Shown here one piece after another: positions 6,659 through 15,343 of a stretch of 64,000 nucleotides of DNA. The notes under the pieces were generated by a model that did not search any database, was not told the DNA's origin, and saw only the letters and a program-made list of their open reading frames with translations. The position numbers and the translations under genes were made by a program. Where the stretch lies: positions 107,043-171,042 of the forward strand of contig NZ_MUMH01000085.1 of the NCBI RefSeq assembly GCF_002155965.1. The letters run 5' to 3'. The DNA is from Allokutzneria sp. NRRL B-24872. Its GTDB lineage: Bacteria > Actinomycetota > Actinomycetes > Mycobacteriales > Pseudonocardiaceae. Numbering within the stretch: the first letter of the stretch is position 1; the number at the start of each line of letters is the position of its first letter.

Positions 6659-9600
6659 CGCGCTCGGGTCAGTGGCACGTCGACAAAGCCGTGGGGGACA
6701 AGGGAAACAGGGCCGATCAGTCCTGAAAGGACGACCTGGCCCCGTGCGTTGGCGCCGGTGTTGGTGACGCGAACGCGCACCCTGTTGCGGCCTGACAGCA
6801 GTGCGTCCGTCACCTCCACCCGGTACGGCGCCCACAGGCGTGCCGAGATCGTCGTCCCGTTGACGACGATCTCGGCCACCTCGTGCACCGTGCCGAGATC
6901 GAGCGTCCACCGGCGGCCGTCGAGCACGTTCACCTTGATGTCAAAGGCTCTCTCGTACCACGCGGAGCCGGAGTGCGCACCGTCCACAGTGGTCCACGAG
7001 CCGAGCGGGCGGGTCGTCGCGGGTGCGCCCGGACGATCGAAGCGGAACGACCAGTCGCCGTCGAGCGGGATCGCGGCGAACTGGCCGACCACGTTCGTGG
7101 TGCCCTGAAACCGGTTTCGGCCGTCGGTCGCGACCACCGCGACCGAACCGGGTGCGGTCGCACGCACTGTGGCGCTCGCGCCGTGCTCGTCGATGCGCAC
7201 CCGCTCCACCGGCGCGGACGAGGAGATCGCGTGAGCGCCCGGCCGTCCCGGCTTGAACACCACCACGAGCGTCGCCTTGGGCTCGATCCGCAGCGACACG
7301 GCGGTTCCGCCCTCGCGTTCGCCGGGGAAAGTCGTTGTGTCCCAGACAAGTGCGGGCTTCGCCGTGCCGGTATCGGGGTCCCAGATCTCCGGAGACCCGG
7401 TCGCCGGGAACGTCGCGGTGAGGTCTGCGGCCACAGCGCGCTCATTCATCACGACGAAGGCACGTTGCCCGTCGCGCTCCAATCGTAGAACGCGGACCTG
7501 CGCTGTCGGCGGGTTCAGCACCGCCGCCGCTCCACCCGCCGCAACCACCGCTTTCGCTGCCGCGACCGGGTTGTCGACGCGGACGGCCGTGGTGAGGAGG
7601 TCGTTGAGCGCGCGACTCAGTCCCGCGTGGTCCCCGCCCGCTTCGCGGGACGGCCGCTGGCCGATGGCGATCACCATTCCGCCGCCGCGCGCGAACCGCG
7701 TCAGCGTCCGCACCGCACCGAGCGCGATCATGGGAGTTTGCGGCAGCACGACGATCCGGTACGCCTGCCGCCCCACCGCGAGCCGGGGCCCGGTGGGCTT
7801 GGCGTGCTCGCGCAGGGCGGGGTCCGCGTCCAGCGCGCCCTCGTCGAGGTAGTCGAAGTCGACCTGCACATCTTCGAGCGCGTGCGTCGCGGTGACGAAC
7901 GCGGCGTCGATCCCGGCCAGCTCGGCGGTGTCCTGATAGGACTCGGCGGCGCGCTGCGGCTGGAGGATCGCGGTCCGCACTGGAACTGGGGCCCGGCACG
8001 CCTCCATCAGCCGGCCGATCCACTCGGTGAGCGGTCGGGACACGCCCCACCACGGGTTGACCGGCTGGAACGGCGGCGGGTACACGATCTGCCCGGAGTC
8101 GGTGAAGGCGGCGTGCAGCATGGTGTGGTTGACCCCGCGCGCGGCGAACGCGCCGATGACCTCCCGGGTCAGCGCGGGGGAGACCTGCCAGCCAGTGGCG
8201 CCCATCGCCTCCAGGTACACGCGCTCCAGTCGCAGCTGGTGCGCCGTGCTGGCGGGCCACCGCGGCAGAATGCGATGGAGTCCCTTCTGGTACTGGTCGA
8301 AGACCAAGTCGGTACCCGGTACCTGAGCCCACTGGTTCGCGGTGTTCAGGTTGCCGGTGCCCTTGACCTGCCGTCCCGGACCGAACTCGTCCCACATGGG
8401 ATTGGAGACGAACTCCAGCCTGTTGCGGGCCATCCACTCGCCCTGACCGCGGTGGTAGGCCGCGGCGACCCGGTTGGACACCGCGCGCCAGAAGGCTCCG
8501 CGCAGCCGCAGGCCCTCCGGACCGAGGTCGTCGTGCACGGCGGTCAACGCGATCCCCGGCTGCACCTTGAGCCTGGCCAGCTCTCCGTCCAGCGACGCCG
8601 ACCAGGGCGCGGTACCAGACGGGCCGTAGTCCTTGGTGGCGGCCAGGAACGGCTCGTCGTCGGCGAAGCCCCGCAGGACCGTGCCGACCGCCCAGGGGAA
8701 GCGGCGCAGGTACTCGCCCGGCACCACGTCGAGGAAACTGCTCACCGCCGTGTCGTCCATCAGGTCCAGGTAGCCGCGCAAGGCGCCAGACGCGGCCGCG
8801 AACGTGCGCAGCGTGAACAGGTCCAGTCGCCATTGGCCGGGCGGAGCGCTCCACTCGCCGCCAGCGCGTGCGATCTCGGTCAGGTCGATCACCGATGCGG
8901 GATCGGAGCTGCCCATCGGCCGAGCCGACGCGGCGACCAGCGGGAGCGGAGTCGTTGGCAACTCGAAGGAATCGAGCGCCGCCGAGGTGTCGAAGCGCTC
9001 GCCGAAGAGCACGTTCCCGCTCGGGTCGAGCACGGTGAGGCTGTCCCAGGAGGACTTCTGCGTGGCGACCGCGCGCACACCGACACGGCCGGTGAGAAAC
9101 GTTGCGTCCTCCGCGTGCGGCTGCGGCAGACCGTCCACGATCACGCTGACCCGCGAGCCGCGCACGCCAATCTTCAGCTCGTGGAAGGCCTTCGGATCGA
9201 AGCCGCTGACCGGGGTCCCAGGCCGCACAAGGGTGTACTTGGTGCCCTCCAGGCGCCAGATGTCCACCGCACCGTCCGTGCGCAGGTCCGCCAGCAGACA
9301 GTGCCCCTCGTCGGCGCAGCGCACCACCAAGCCAGCCGTGTGCCGGTTCACCCGCACCCGCGCCACGACGTCGTAGTCCCGCCATTGCGCGCCCTCGCGG
9401 AGCAACGTGACACCGTCGCGGATCGCCGCGTCCGCCTCCAACTTGCCGTCCCAGACCGAGATTCCGCGCGCCACGACCCTCACCGGAGCGCCGCCGGTGA
9501 CCGTTGTCGGCTGGTGCCCCACGCCCTTCATGCCCAGCTCCGGGCGCGGCGGGTAGACGCGCTCGCCCACCTTGCCGCCGTTCACCACGAAGCCGCCGCC

Positions 9601-9999
9601 CCGGCCGCTGGGGAAGTAGTCGTCGTTGAACAGCCACAGGCGCATCCCGTGGCGCTGGGCCTCGCGGAGGGTGAACTCGATGAGCGAGAACCATTCCTCG
9701 GTGAAGAACGCGGGCCGTAAAGCCTTGGTGTCGAAGGGGAAGACCAGCACCTCGCGCACACCCTTGTCACGGATGTCGGCCAGCTGCGTGGTCACCAGGT
9801 CCGTCGTGACCGTGCCGTTCCAGAACCACAGCAGGCTCGGCGTGCTGTCCGGGCGAGGCCCGGCGAAGCGCTGAGCGAGGAATCCGCTGTCCGGCAACGG
9901 ATTCGGGGCGGCGAAGGCGGGCATCTCCGGGGTGAGCGCGGCCATGGTGCTCAGCGCGAGCACGGCGCGCCGCGACAGCCGTGGGGCTCGGTCGTTCAT
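6655..9999 (-). CDS. Secreted GH106-type glycoside hydrolase (putative alpha-L-rhamnosidase)
   Basis: The protein has 1114 residues. A twin-arginine-like leader (RLSRRAVLALS) predicts export. The body matches the large GH106/rhamnosidase layout: an N-terminal catalytic part opening with PSLLWFWNGTV, and a C-terminal galactose-binding sandwich (PLDGDWSFRFD onward, about 965-1110). Long glycosidases of this type remove rhamnose from plant polysaccharides or glycosides. The gene stands alone, with a LacI-type operator upstream, so it is probably induced by a sugar. Family assignment is by general resemblance and I have not verified catalytic glutamates. Confidence 0.75.
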   Translation of the reverse strand: MNDRAPRLSRRAVLALSTMAALTPEMPAFAAPNPLPDSGFLAQRFAGPRPDSTPSLLWFWNGTVTTDLVTTQLADIRDKGVREVLVFPFDTKALRPAFFTEEWFSLIEFTLREAQRHGMRLWLFNDDYFPSGRGGGFVVNGGKVGERVYPPRPELGMKGVGHQPTTVTGGAPVRVVARGISVWDGKLEADAAIRDGVTLLREGAQWRDYDVVARVRVNRHTAGLVVRCADEGHCLLADLRTDGAVDIWRLEGTKYTLVRPGTPVSGFDPKAFHELKIGVRGSRVSVIVDGLPQPHAEDATFLTGRVGVRAVATQKSSWDSLTVLDPSGNVLFGERFDTSAALDSFELPTTPLPLVAASARPMGSSDPASVIDLTEIARAGGEWSAPPGQWRLDLFTLRTFAAASGALRGYLDLMDDTAVSSFLDVVPGEYLRRFPWAVGTVLRGFADDEPFLAATKDYGPSGTAPWSASLDGELARLKVQPGIALTAVHDDLGPEGLRLRGAFWRAVSNRVAAAYHRGQGEWMARNRLEFVSNPMWDEFGPGRQVKGTGNLNTANQWAQVPGTDLVFDQYQKGLHRILPRWPASTAHQLRLERVYLEAMGATGWQVSPALTREVIGAFAARGVNHTMLHAAFTDSGQIVYPPPFQPVNPWWGVSRPLTEWIGRLMEACRAPVPVRTAILQPQRAAESYQDTAELAGIDAAFVTATHALEDVQVDFDYLDEGALDADPALREHAKPTGPRLAVGRQAYRIVVLPQTPMIALGAVRTLTRFARGGGMVIAIGQRPSREAGGDHAGLSRALNDLLTTAVRVDNPVAAAKAVVAAGGAAAVLNPPTAQVRVLRLERDGQRAFVVMNERAVAADLTATFPATGSPEIWDPDTGTAKPALVWDTTTFPGEREGGTAVSLRIEPKATLVVVFKPGRPGAHAISSSAPVERVRIDEHGASATVRATAPGSVAVVATDGRNRFQGTTNVVGQFAAIPLDGDWSFRFDRPGAPATTRPLGSWTTVDGAHSGSAWYERAFDIKVNVLDGRRWTLDLGTVHEVAEIVVNGTTISARLWAPYRVEVTDALLSGRNRVRVRVTNTGANARGQVVLSGLIGPVSLVPHGFVDVPLTRAR

Positions 10000-10033
10000 T
10001 CAACACTCCAACTCTCGGTCTCCGAGCGCTAGA

Positions 10034-10047
10034 TTGAAACGATTCAA
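10034..10047. promoter_or_regulatory. LacI/GalR-type operator TTGAAACGATTCAA
   Basis: The element is TTGAA-N-CG-N-TTCAA, close to the TGAAACGNTTCA class bound by LacI-family sugar repressors, with the typical central CG. It lies 35 bp upstream of the glycosidase start at 9999. No LacI-family gene is present in the window, so the repressor acts from elsewhere. Confidence 0.65.
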
Positions 10048-10125
10048 GCGCGCGAGATTATGGTGATCACCCGGTGCCCGTCAAGGCAGCAGTTGCGCTC
10101 CGAAGCGGGCTGGCACGATTGCCCG

Positions 10126-10527
10126 GTGCTGGTTGAGGTGGTGGGCACCGTCGTGGGCGAGCGTGGCGCGGTGCTGGCGGAGGTGCGGACCCCGGTCGGC
10201 GCGGTCACGGTGCGGTGGTGCGGCGACCAAGAGCCGTCGGTGGGCGCGCACGAGGTCGAGTGGGAGCTTGACGCGGACTTCCGCTGGGGACACGACGTCC
10301 GGCGGGTCGAGGGCCGGTCGGAGTGGCTGCGCCAGCACCAGCGCGAGATCATCTTCCGCGGCCGGTCGCACCTGGCCGACGAGGAGCCGTCGTTGGTGCA
10401 CCTGGAACTCGCTGGCTCGGTCATCGACCTGGGCTGGGTCGAAGGGATGCCGACGGACCTGCCCGATCCCTGGGTGGAGGTCCGCGTTCTCGCCGAGAAG
10501 GTCGCGCTCCACCCCTACCTGGTCTGA
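10126..10527 (+). CDS. Hypothetical protein, about 133 residues
   Basis: An acidic soluble protein with strong coding bias and no recognised domain (motifs WELDADFRWG and HLELAGSVIDLGW). GTG at 10126 is a reasonable start; the longer frame to 10060 would begin in the glycosidase promoter. It converges on the LysR gene with a 4-bp gap. No function can be assigned. Confidence 0.6.
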   Translation: MLVEVVGTVVGERGAVLAEVRTPVGAVTVRWCGDQEPSVGAHEVEWELDADFRWGHDVRRVEGRSEWLRQHQREIIFRGRSHLADEEPSLVHLELAGSVIDLGWVEGMPTDLPDPWVEVRVLAEKVALHPYLV

Positions 10528-10531
10528 GCGG

Positions 10532-11413
10532 TCAGCGGACGGCGGCGGCGAGGGCGTCGCGGCAGGCTGTGATGGCCGGGTGGGACTCGGTTCCAGTTCG
10601 GACCGCGGTGAACAACGTGCGCAGATGCGGCCCGCCCGGCATGGGACGCAGTACCGCGGAGGTCGTGGTGCTGCGCCACACCAGGTCGGGGACGAGGGCG
10701 ACGGCGTGCCCCTGCTCGACGATGTGCACGTGGAACAGGACGTCGGCCGACTCGAAGCGGACGTCGGGCTCGAACCCGGCGTTGCGGCACACGGTCACGG
10801 CCCACAACCGCGCGACGGTGCCCTCGGGCTCCATCGCCCACGGCCGCGTCGCGAGGTCGGACAGGCGCGGCGGGCCGGAGCCGGGTGGGAGCGCGAGCCG
10901 GAGCGGGTCCCGGCACAGCTCGCGGCGCTCGATCCCGGCGGGCCGGGGCAGCGCGTTGCCGGGGTACTCCTCGGCGATGACGAGATCGAACTCGCGGGTC
11001 AGCAGCGCGGGCAGGACCAGCTCGGCCTCGATGTGGACGACGTGCACGCGCAGTCGCGGGTGCCGCTCGCGCAGCGCGGTCAGCGCCTCGGGCACGAACG
11101 CCAGCGCGGCGGTCTGGAACGCGCCGATCCGCAGGGTTCCGACGACCTCGACGGAGGCGCGCGCGAGGTCGGTCTGCGCCAGCTCCATGCGCCGCATGAT
11201 CGCGTCGGTGTGCTCGACGAGGATCTCGGCGTGCGCGGTCAACCGCACGCCGCGGCCGACGTGCTCCAGCAGCGGGACGCCGACCTCGGCTTCGAGCTGG
11301 GACAGCTGCTGGGACACCGAGGAGGGGCTGTAGGACAACGCCTTCGCCACCGCGGCCAGGGTGCCGCGCGCCTTGAGCTCGCGGAGCAGCCGAAGCCGGT
11401 GCAGGTCGTACAC
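10532..11413 (-). CDS. LysR-family transcriptional regulator
   Basis: The 293-residue protein has an N-terminal LysR helix-turn-helix (LHRLRLLRELKARGTLAAVA; SPSSVSQQLSQLE) and a substrate-binding effector domain (VGTLRIGAFQTAA onward). GTG 11413 has GGAGGG six bases upstream and matches the usual family start; a second GTG at 11434 is possible. It is divergent from the diaminopropionate ammonia-lyase gene and most likely regulates it. Confidence 0.88.
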   Translation of the reverse strand: MYDLHRLRLLRELKARGTLAAVAKALSYSPSSVSQQLSQLEAEVGVPLLEHVGRGVRLTAHAEILVEHTDAIMRRMELAQTDLARASVEVVGTLRIGAFQTAALAFVPEALTALRERHPRLRVHVVHIEAELVLPALLTREFDLVIAEEYPGNALPRPAGIERRELCRDPLRLALPPGSGPPRLSDLATRPWAMEPEGTVARLWAVTVCRNAGFEPDVRFESADVLFHVHIVEQGHAVALVPDLVWRSTTTSAVLRPMPGGPHLRTLFTAVRTGTESHPAITACRDALAAAVR

Positions 11414-11442
11414 GCCGCGCCCTCCGTCCTTCACACAACCGT

Positions 11443-11455
11443 TCAGGAATCCTGA
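11443..11455. promoter_or_regulatory. Inverted repeat TCAGGA-A-TCCTGA, candidate LysR box
   Basis: A 6-1-6 inverted repeat lies in the 101-bp divergent region between the LysR gene and the ammonia-lyase gene. LysR proteins bind such short dyads (T-N11-A class, fits TCAGGAATCCTGA). It is placed to control both directions. Confidence 0.55.
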
Positions 11456-11514
11456 CGATTATCGCTCGAAAACATTCGCTGGACCACATGCTCGGCCGTT
11501 CCTACCGTGAGTCC

Positions 11515-12558
11515 ATGACCTGGTTCTTCCGGCCGACCGCACGCGCATGGCGACACGCCCCTGCGCCTGAGGCGGCCTTCCGGTTCCACCGCGGCGTCGA
11601 CGGCTACCGGCCGACCGCGCTGGTGGACCTGCCCGCACTGGCCGAGGAACTCGGTGTGCGCCGGGTCGTGGTCAAGGACGAGTCGGCCCGTTTCGGCCTG
11701 CCCGCGTTCAAGGTCCTCGGCGTGTCCTGGGCGGTGCACAAGGTCGTTGCCGAGCACCCCGACGCGAAGGTGCTCGTCACCGCCACCGACGGGAACCACG
11801 GCCGCGCGGTCGCCAGAACCGCGCGCCAGCACGGGCTCGACGCGCACGTCGTTGTGCCCCGAGGAGTCCACCCGGAGGCCGTCGCGGCGATCATCGCCGA
11901 GGGCGCGCAGGTGCGGCAGCTCGACGGCGCCTACGACGAGGCCGTGGACTGCGCTGTCCGCATCGCGAAGGCACCGGCGCACGTGCTCGTGCAGGACACC
12001 GACGTGCCCGGCCACCACGACGTTCCACAGTGGATAGTCGAGGGCTACTCGACCCTGTTCCGCGAGATCGGCGAACACCTCACACCCGACCTGCTCGTGG
12101 TCCCGGTCGGCGTCGGGTCGCTCGCCCAGGCCGCCGTCGTGCACCACCGGGGGACCTGCGCGACTGGCAGGACGGCGTTGCTCGCGGTCGAGCCGGACAC
12201 CGCGGCGTGCCTGCTGGCCAGCCTCAACGCGGGCGAACTCGTCAGCGTGCCCACGCCGGGCACGTCCATGGCCGGGCTCAATTGTGGTACTCCGTCCGCC
12301 TCGGCGTGGCCGCTGCTCCACAGGGGACTGGATGCCGCGGTCAGCGTCACCGACCTCGACAGCGAAGCCGCCGCGACCACCTTGGCCGCGCTCGGGGTGT
12401 CGGCGGGACCGTGCGGAGCCGCGTCGCTGGCGGGTGTCCGCGCGGCGCTGGGCGATGACGACCGCAGGCGCCAGCTCGGCGTCGACGCGGGCTCGACCGT
12501 CGTCCTGCTCAACACCGAAGGCACGGCCGCGAATCCGGCGCACATCAAGGAGAACTGA
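11515..12558 (+). CDS. dpaL: Diaminopropionate ammonia-lyase (PLP enzyme)
   Basis: This 347-residue fold-type II PLP enzyme converts 2,3-diaminopropionate to pyruvate and ammonia. The Schiff-base lysine is in FGLPAFKVLG (K66), the Asn/Gly loop is TATDGNHGRAVA, and the family features QDTDVPGHHD and EGYSTLF are present. The glycine phosphate loop appears as PVGVGSLAQA. It overlaps the Shine-Dalgarno of the next gene, an M20 amidohydrolase, and so forms a two-gene operon opposite LysR. In E. coli the related ygeX also lies next to an M20-type gene. Confidence 0.85.
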   Translation: MTWFFRPTARAWRHAPAPEAAFRFHRGVDGYRPTALVDLPALAEELGVRRVVVKDESARFGLPAFKVLGVSWAVHKVVAEHPDAKVLVTATDGNHGRAVARTARQHGLDAHVVVPRGVHPEAVAAIIAEGAQVRQLDGAYDEAVDCAVRIAKAPAHVLVQDTDVPGHHDVPQWIVEGYSTLFREIGEHLTPDLLVVPVGVGSLAQAAVVHHRGTCATGRTALLAVEPDTAACLLASLNAGELVSVPTPGTSMAGLNCGTPSASAWPLLHRGLDAAVSVTDLDSEAAATTLAALGVSAGPCGAASLAGVRAALGDDDRRRQLGVDAGSTVVLLNTEGTAANPAHIKEN

Positions 12559-12562
12559 CCAG

Positions 12563-13819
12563 ATGCTCATCGAGATCAACGCCGACCGGCTCTGGGCCTC
12601 CCTGATGACGCTGGCCGAGATCGGTGCCTACGAGGACCCGAGCACCGGCCTGCGCGGCGTGAACCGGCAGTCGCTCACCGACGAGGACGCCGCGGGCAGG
12701 CGGCTGCTCGTGTCGTGGTTCACCGAGGCCGGGCTGAGCGTGCGCGTCGACCGCATGGGCAACATCTTCGGCCGCCGCGAGGGCTCCGACCCGACCGCGG
12801 CGCCCGTCATGGCCGCTTCGCACATCGACAGCGTCGCCACCGCGGGCGCCTTCGACGGCTGCCTCGGCGTGCTCGGCGCGCTGGAGGTCGTCCGCACGCT
12901 CAACGAGCGCGGCATCTCCACCCTCCGCCCCGTCGAGATCGCCGCGTTCACCGAGGAGGAAGGCGTCCGCTTCGGCACCGACATGCTCGGCAGCGCGGTG
13001 GCCGCCGGGCGGATCTCCTTGGAGCAGGCCCATGATCTGACCGACCAGGACGGGCTGCGCTTCGGCGACGAGCTGGAGCGCATCGGTTTCCTCGGTCCGC
13101 ACGACGTCCGCTTGAGCCCGCCGCACGCCTACGTGGAGTGCCACATCGAGCAGGGGCCGGTGCTCGCCGACGCCGGAGTGCCGCTCGGCGTGGTCACCGG
13201 CGTGCAGGCCATCTCGTGGCAGAAGATCACCGTCCGGGGCCGTGCCGCGCACGCGGGGACCACACCGACGGAGCTGCGCGTGGACGCGGGTCTGGCCGCC
13301 GCGCAGATCGTGTGCTGGATTCGCGAGATGGTCGATTCCGAGGACTACGGCCGACTTCGCGGTACGGTCGGGCATCTGCGCACGTCACCGGGACTGCCGA
13401 GCGTCGTGCCGGAGCTGGCCGAGCTGACCGTGGACCTGCGCAACCCCGACGACGAGCACATGATCAGGGCGGAGCGCGACCTCGCCGAGTTCCTGGACTC
13501 GCTGTGCGAGCGGCAGCCCGGGCTCAGGATCACCGCCGAGCGGATGGCCAGGACCCGGCACGTGCCCTTCGACGAGGGCGTGCAGAAGACCATTGCCCAA
13601 GCCGTCGAGGACCATGGGCTCGACCACCTCGCGCTGATGTCCGGCGCGGGCCACGACGCGCAGGAGATCGCGGCCGTCGCGCCGACCGCCATGATTTTCG
13701 TGCGCGGCCAGTACGACGGGATCAGCCACAACCCGCGCGAGTACTCCACGCCCGAGGACTGCGCGCGGGGGATCGCCGTCCTGGCCACCACGGTGCTGCG
13801 CCTGGCCGATCAGCGCTGA
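12563..13819 (+). CDS. Zn-dependent amidohydrolase, N-carbamoyl-L-amino-acid hydrolase/allantoate-amidohydrolase family (M20)
   Basis: The 418-residue protein shows the metal-ligand motifs of the M20 dinuclear group: ASHIDSV, AGAFDGCLG, FTEEEGVRF, HIEQGP and the C-terminal ISHNPREYS. Members hydrolyse N-carbamoyl amino acids, allantoate or ureido compounds. ATG 12563 is preceded by AAGGAG inside the end of dpaL, indicating coupling. Together with dpaL it may release ammonia from a ureido or acyl derivative of diaminopropionate (inference). Confidence 0.88.
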   Translation: MLIEINADRLWASLMTLAEIGAYEDPSTGLRGVNRQSLTDEDAAGRRLLVSWFTEAGLSVRVDRMGNIFGRREGSDPTAAPVMAASHIDSVATAGAFDGCLGVLGALEVVRTLNERGISTLRPVEIAAFTEEEGVRFGTDMLGSAVAAGRISLEQAHDLTDQDGLRFGDELERIGFLGPHDVRLSPPHAYVECHIEQGPVLADAGVPLGVVTGVQAISWQKITVRGRAAHAGTTPTELRVDAGLAAAQIVCWIREMVDSEDYGRLRGTVGHLRTSPGLPSVVPELAELTVDLRNPDDEHMIRAERDLAEFLDSLCERQPGLRITAERMARTRHVPFDEGVQKTIAQAVEDHGLDHLALMSGAGHDAQEIAAVAPTAMIFVRGQYDGISHNPREYSTPEDCARGIAVLATTVLRLADQR

Positions 13820-13837
13820 TATTGGGTACGCAGCCGT

Positions 13838-14341
13838 TCAGGTCTCCTCGCGCGAGCAGAGCCGGTATCGGCGCACCGGGCCGTGCTCGGTGTCCCGGAC
13901 CTCCTCGAAGACCCCGCCCGCGCGCTCGATCGTCCTCGCGGAAGCGGTGTTGTCGGTTGCGCAGACGATCAGGACCTGCGTGACACCGCGCGCCCGCGCC
14001 TCGGCGAGCACCAGGTTCAGCGCCCACGAGGCCAGACCGCGCCGTCGCGCGCTCGGGCACACGCCGAAACCGATGTGCCCGGCCCAGCGAACGTAGTCGG
14101 TTTCCTTGTGGCGCAAAGCGACTCCACCGAGCACGCGGCCGTCCTCGACGATCCACCAGTACGCGGTCTTGTCCGATTCGCCGTCCAGGCGAGCCACCCA
14201 GGCGGCGAAGCCGGCGGGCGAGCGCACCTCGTCCTCCGGAGCCAGCCCGAAGCCGTCCTCGTGCTGCCCCGGCCCCCACTCCGCGTGTGCGTCGAGCCAG
14301 GCTCCGTGCAGGTCAGTCGTGGGCGAGATCAGTTGTGGCAC
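13838..14341 (-). CDS. GNAT-family N-acetyltransferase (RimJ/RimL-like)
   Basis: The 167-residue protein has the GNAT fold with acetyl-CoA loop CPSARRRGLASWAL and the RimJ-type tail NTASARTIERAGG. The start is GTG 14341 in the sequence LVPQLISPT; the longer frame overlaps the AraC gene. It lies 8 bp downstream of that AraC gene on the same strand. The substrate is unknown. Confidence 0.8.
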   Translation of the reverse strand: MPQLISPTTDLHGAWLDAHAEWGPGQHEDGFGLAPEDEVRSPAGFAAWVARLDGESDKTAYWWIVEDGRVLGGVALRHKETDYVRWAGHIGFGVCPSARRRGLASWALNLVLAEARARGVTQVLIVCATDNTASARTIERAGGVFEEVRDTEHGPVRRYRLCSREET

Positions 14342-14349
14342 AAGGAATT

Positions 14350-15267
14350 CTACTGCTCCGAAAGGGCTGAGCGATACCTTCCGGGAGCCACGTCGTACGC
14401 GCGCTTGAAGGCCTTGGCGAAGGCGTACTCCGAGCCGTAGCCACAGCTCTCGGCGATGGCCCGCAACGACTTCGTGCTGTCGCGGAGCATGCGCGCGGCC
14501 GTGGTCATCCGCCACCACGTCAAGTACGCGAGCGGAGTGTCACCGACGATCGCCGTGAAGCGCTTGGCGAAGGCAGCTCGCGACAACCCGGCGCGCTCGG
14601 CGAGCGTGGCGACGGTCCACGGTCGCTCCGGGTGGCGGTGGATCTGGCGCAGCGCCAACGTGATCGCCGGATCGCGCAGCGCGCTGGCCCACCCGGCGCG
14701 ATCGGCTGGCTGGTCGTCCAACCACGCGCGGAGCACGTACAGCAGCAGCATGTCCACCAGCGCGGGCAGGGCGGCCTCGGTCCCGGCGCGCGGATCACGC
14801 AGCTCGTTGCCGAGGAGTTCGACCGCGCTGCGCAACGACGAGTGCTGCCCGACCTCGGGCTTGAGGTGGACGAACGCGGGGAGGTCCGCGAGCAGCGGGT
14901 GCGGGCGCGCCGGGTCGAAGGTGTAGTTGGCGCACAGCAGCTCGGTCACCGCGCCGGAGCCGTCGATGCGCATCTCCTCCAACGGCCCCGACTCGGTGGC
15001 CAGCGGCGCGAAGTCGGTCAGCGGGCTGCCGGGGTGGTCGGCGAGCGCGTAGCCGTTGCCGTGCGGCGTGAAGAGCACGTCGCCGACGGTGAGCGCGACC
15101 GGCTCGCTCTCCGCCGACAGCAGCCAGCACGAGCCAGAGAGCACGACGTGGCACCCGGCGGCCTGGCCCGGGTGGAAGCGGACTCCCCACGGCGCCTGGC
15201 TCGACGTCCGCGCGGCACCGGGCCGACCCGTGCGCATGGCGATCAGCACGTCACTGAGCACGTCCAT
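14350..15267 (-). CDS. AraC-family transcriptional regulator with cupin-like N-terminal domain
   Basis: A 305-residue regulator: residues about 1-180 form a cupin_6-type ligand domain (HVVLSGSCWLL; FTPHGNGY), and about 195-300 the double helix-turn-helix of AraC (ERAGLSRAAFAKRFT; AIAESCGYGSEYAFAKAFKR). It is divergent from the NAD-dependent epimerase at 15344 and most likely controls it. Confidence 0.88.
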   Translation of the reverse strand: MDVLSDVLIAMRTGRPGAARTSSQAPWGVRFHPGQAAGCHVVLSGSCWLLSAESEPVALTVGDVLFTPHGNGYALADHPGSPLTDFAPLATESGPLEEMRIDGSGAVTELLCANYTFDPARPHPLLADLPAFVHLKPEVGQHSSLRSAVELLGNELRDPRAGTEAALPALVDMLLLYVLRAWLDDQPADRAGWASALRDPAITLALRQIHRHPERPWTVATLAERAGLSRAAFAKRFTAIVGDTPLAYLTWWRMTTAARMLRDSTKSLRAIAESCGYGSEYAFAKAFKRAYDVAPGRYRSALSEQ

Positions 15268-15343
15268 GGTGAAAGACTCTAAGACATCTTTTGCGGATCA
15301 TGAGCTATTCAGGGTCTTCGTGAGTGCACCTAGCGTTCACGGC

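Noticed and set aside
4306..6910. Very long minus-strand frames opposite tetR and the hydrolase (593-648 codons)
   Set aside because: They are mirror frames of GC-rich genes, have low-complexity Arg/Pro composition and no domains; the plus-strand genes have clear folds.
7627..9720. 697-codon plus-strand frame within the glycosidase
   Set aside because: It is a shadow of the GH106 gene, without start signal or fold.
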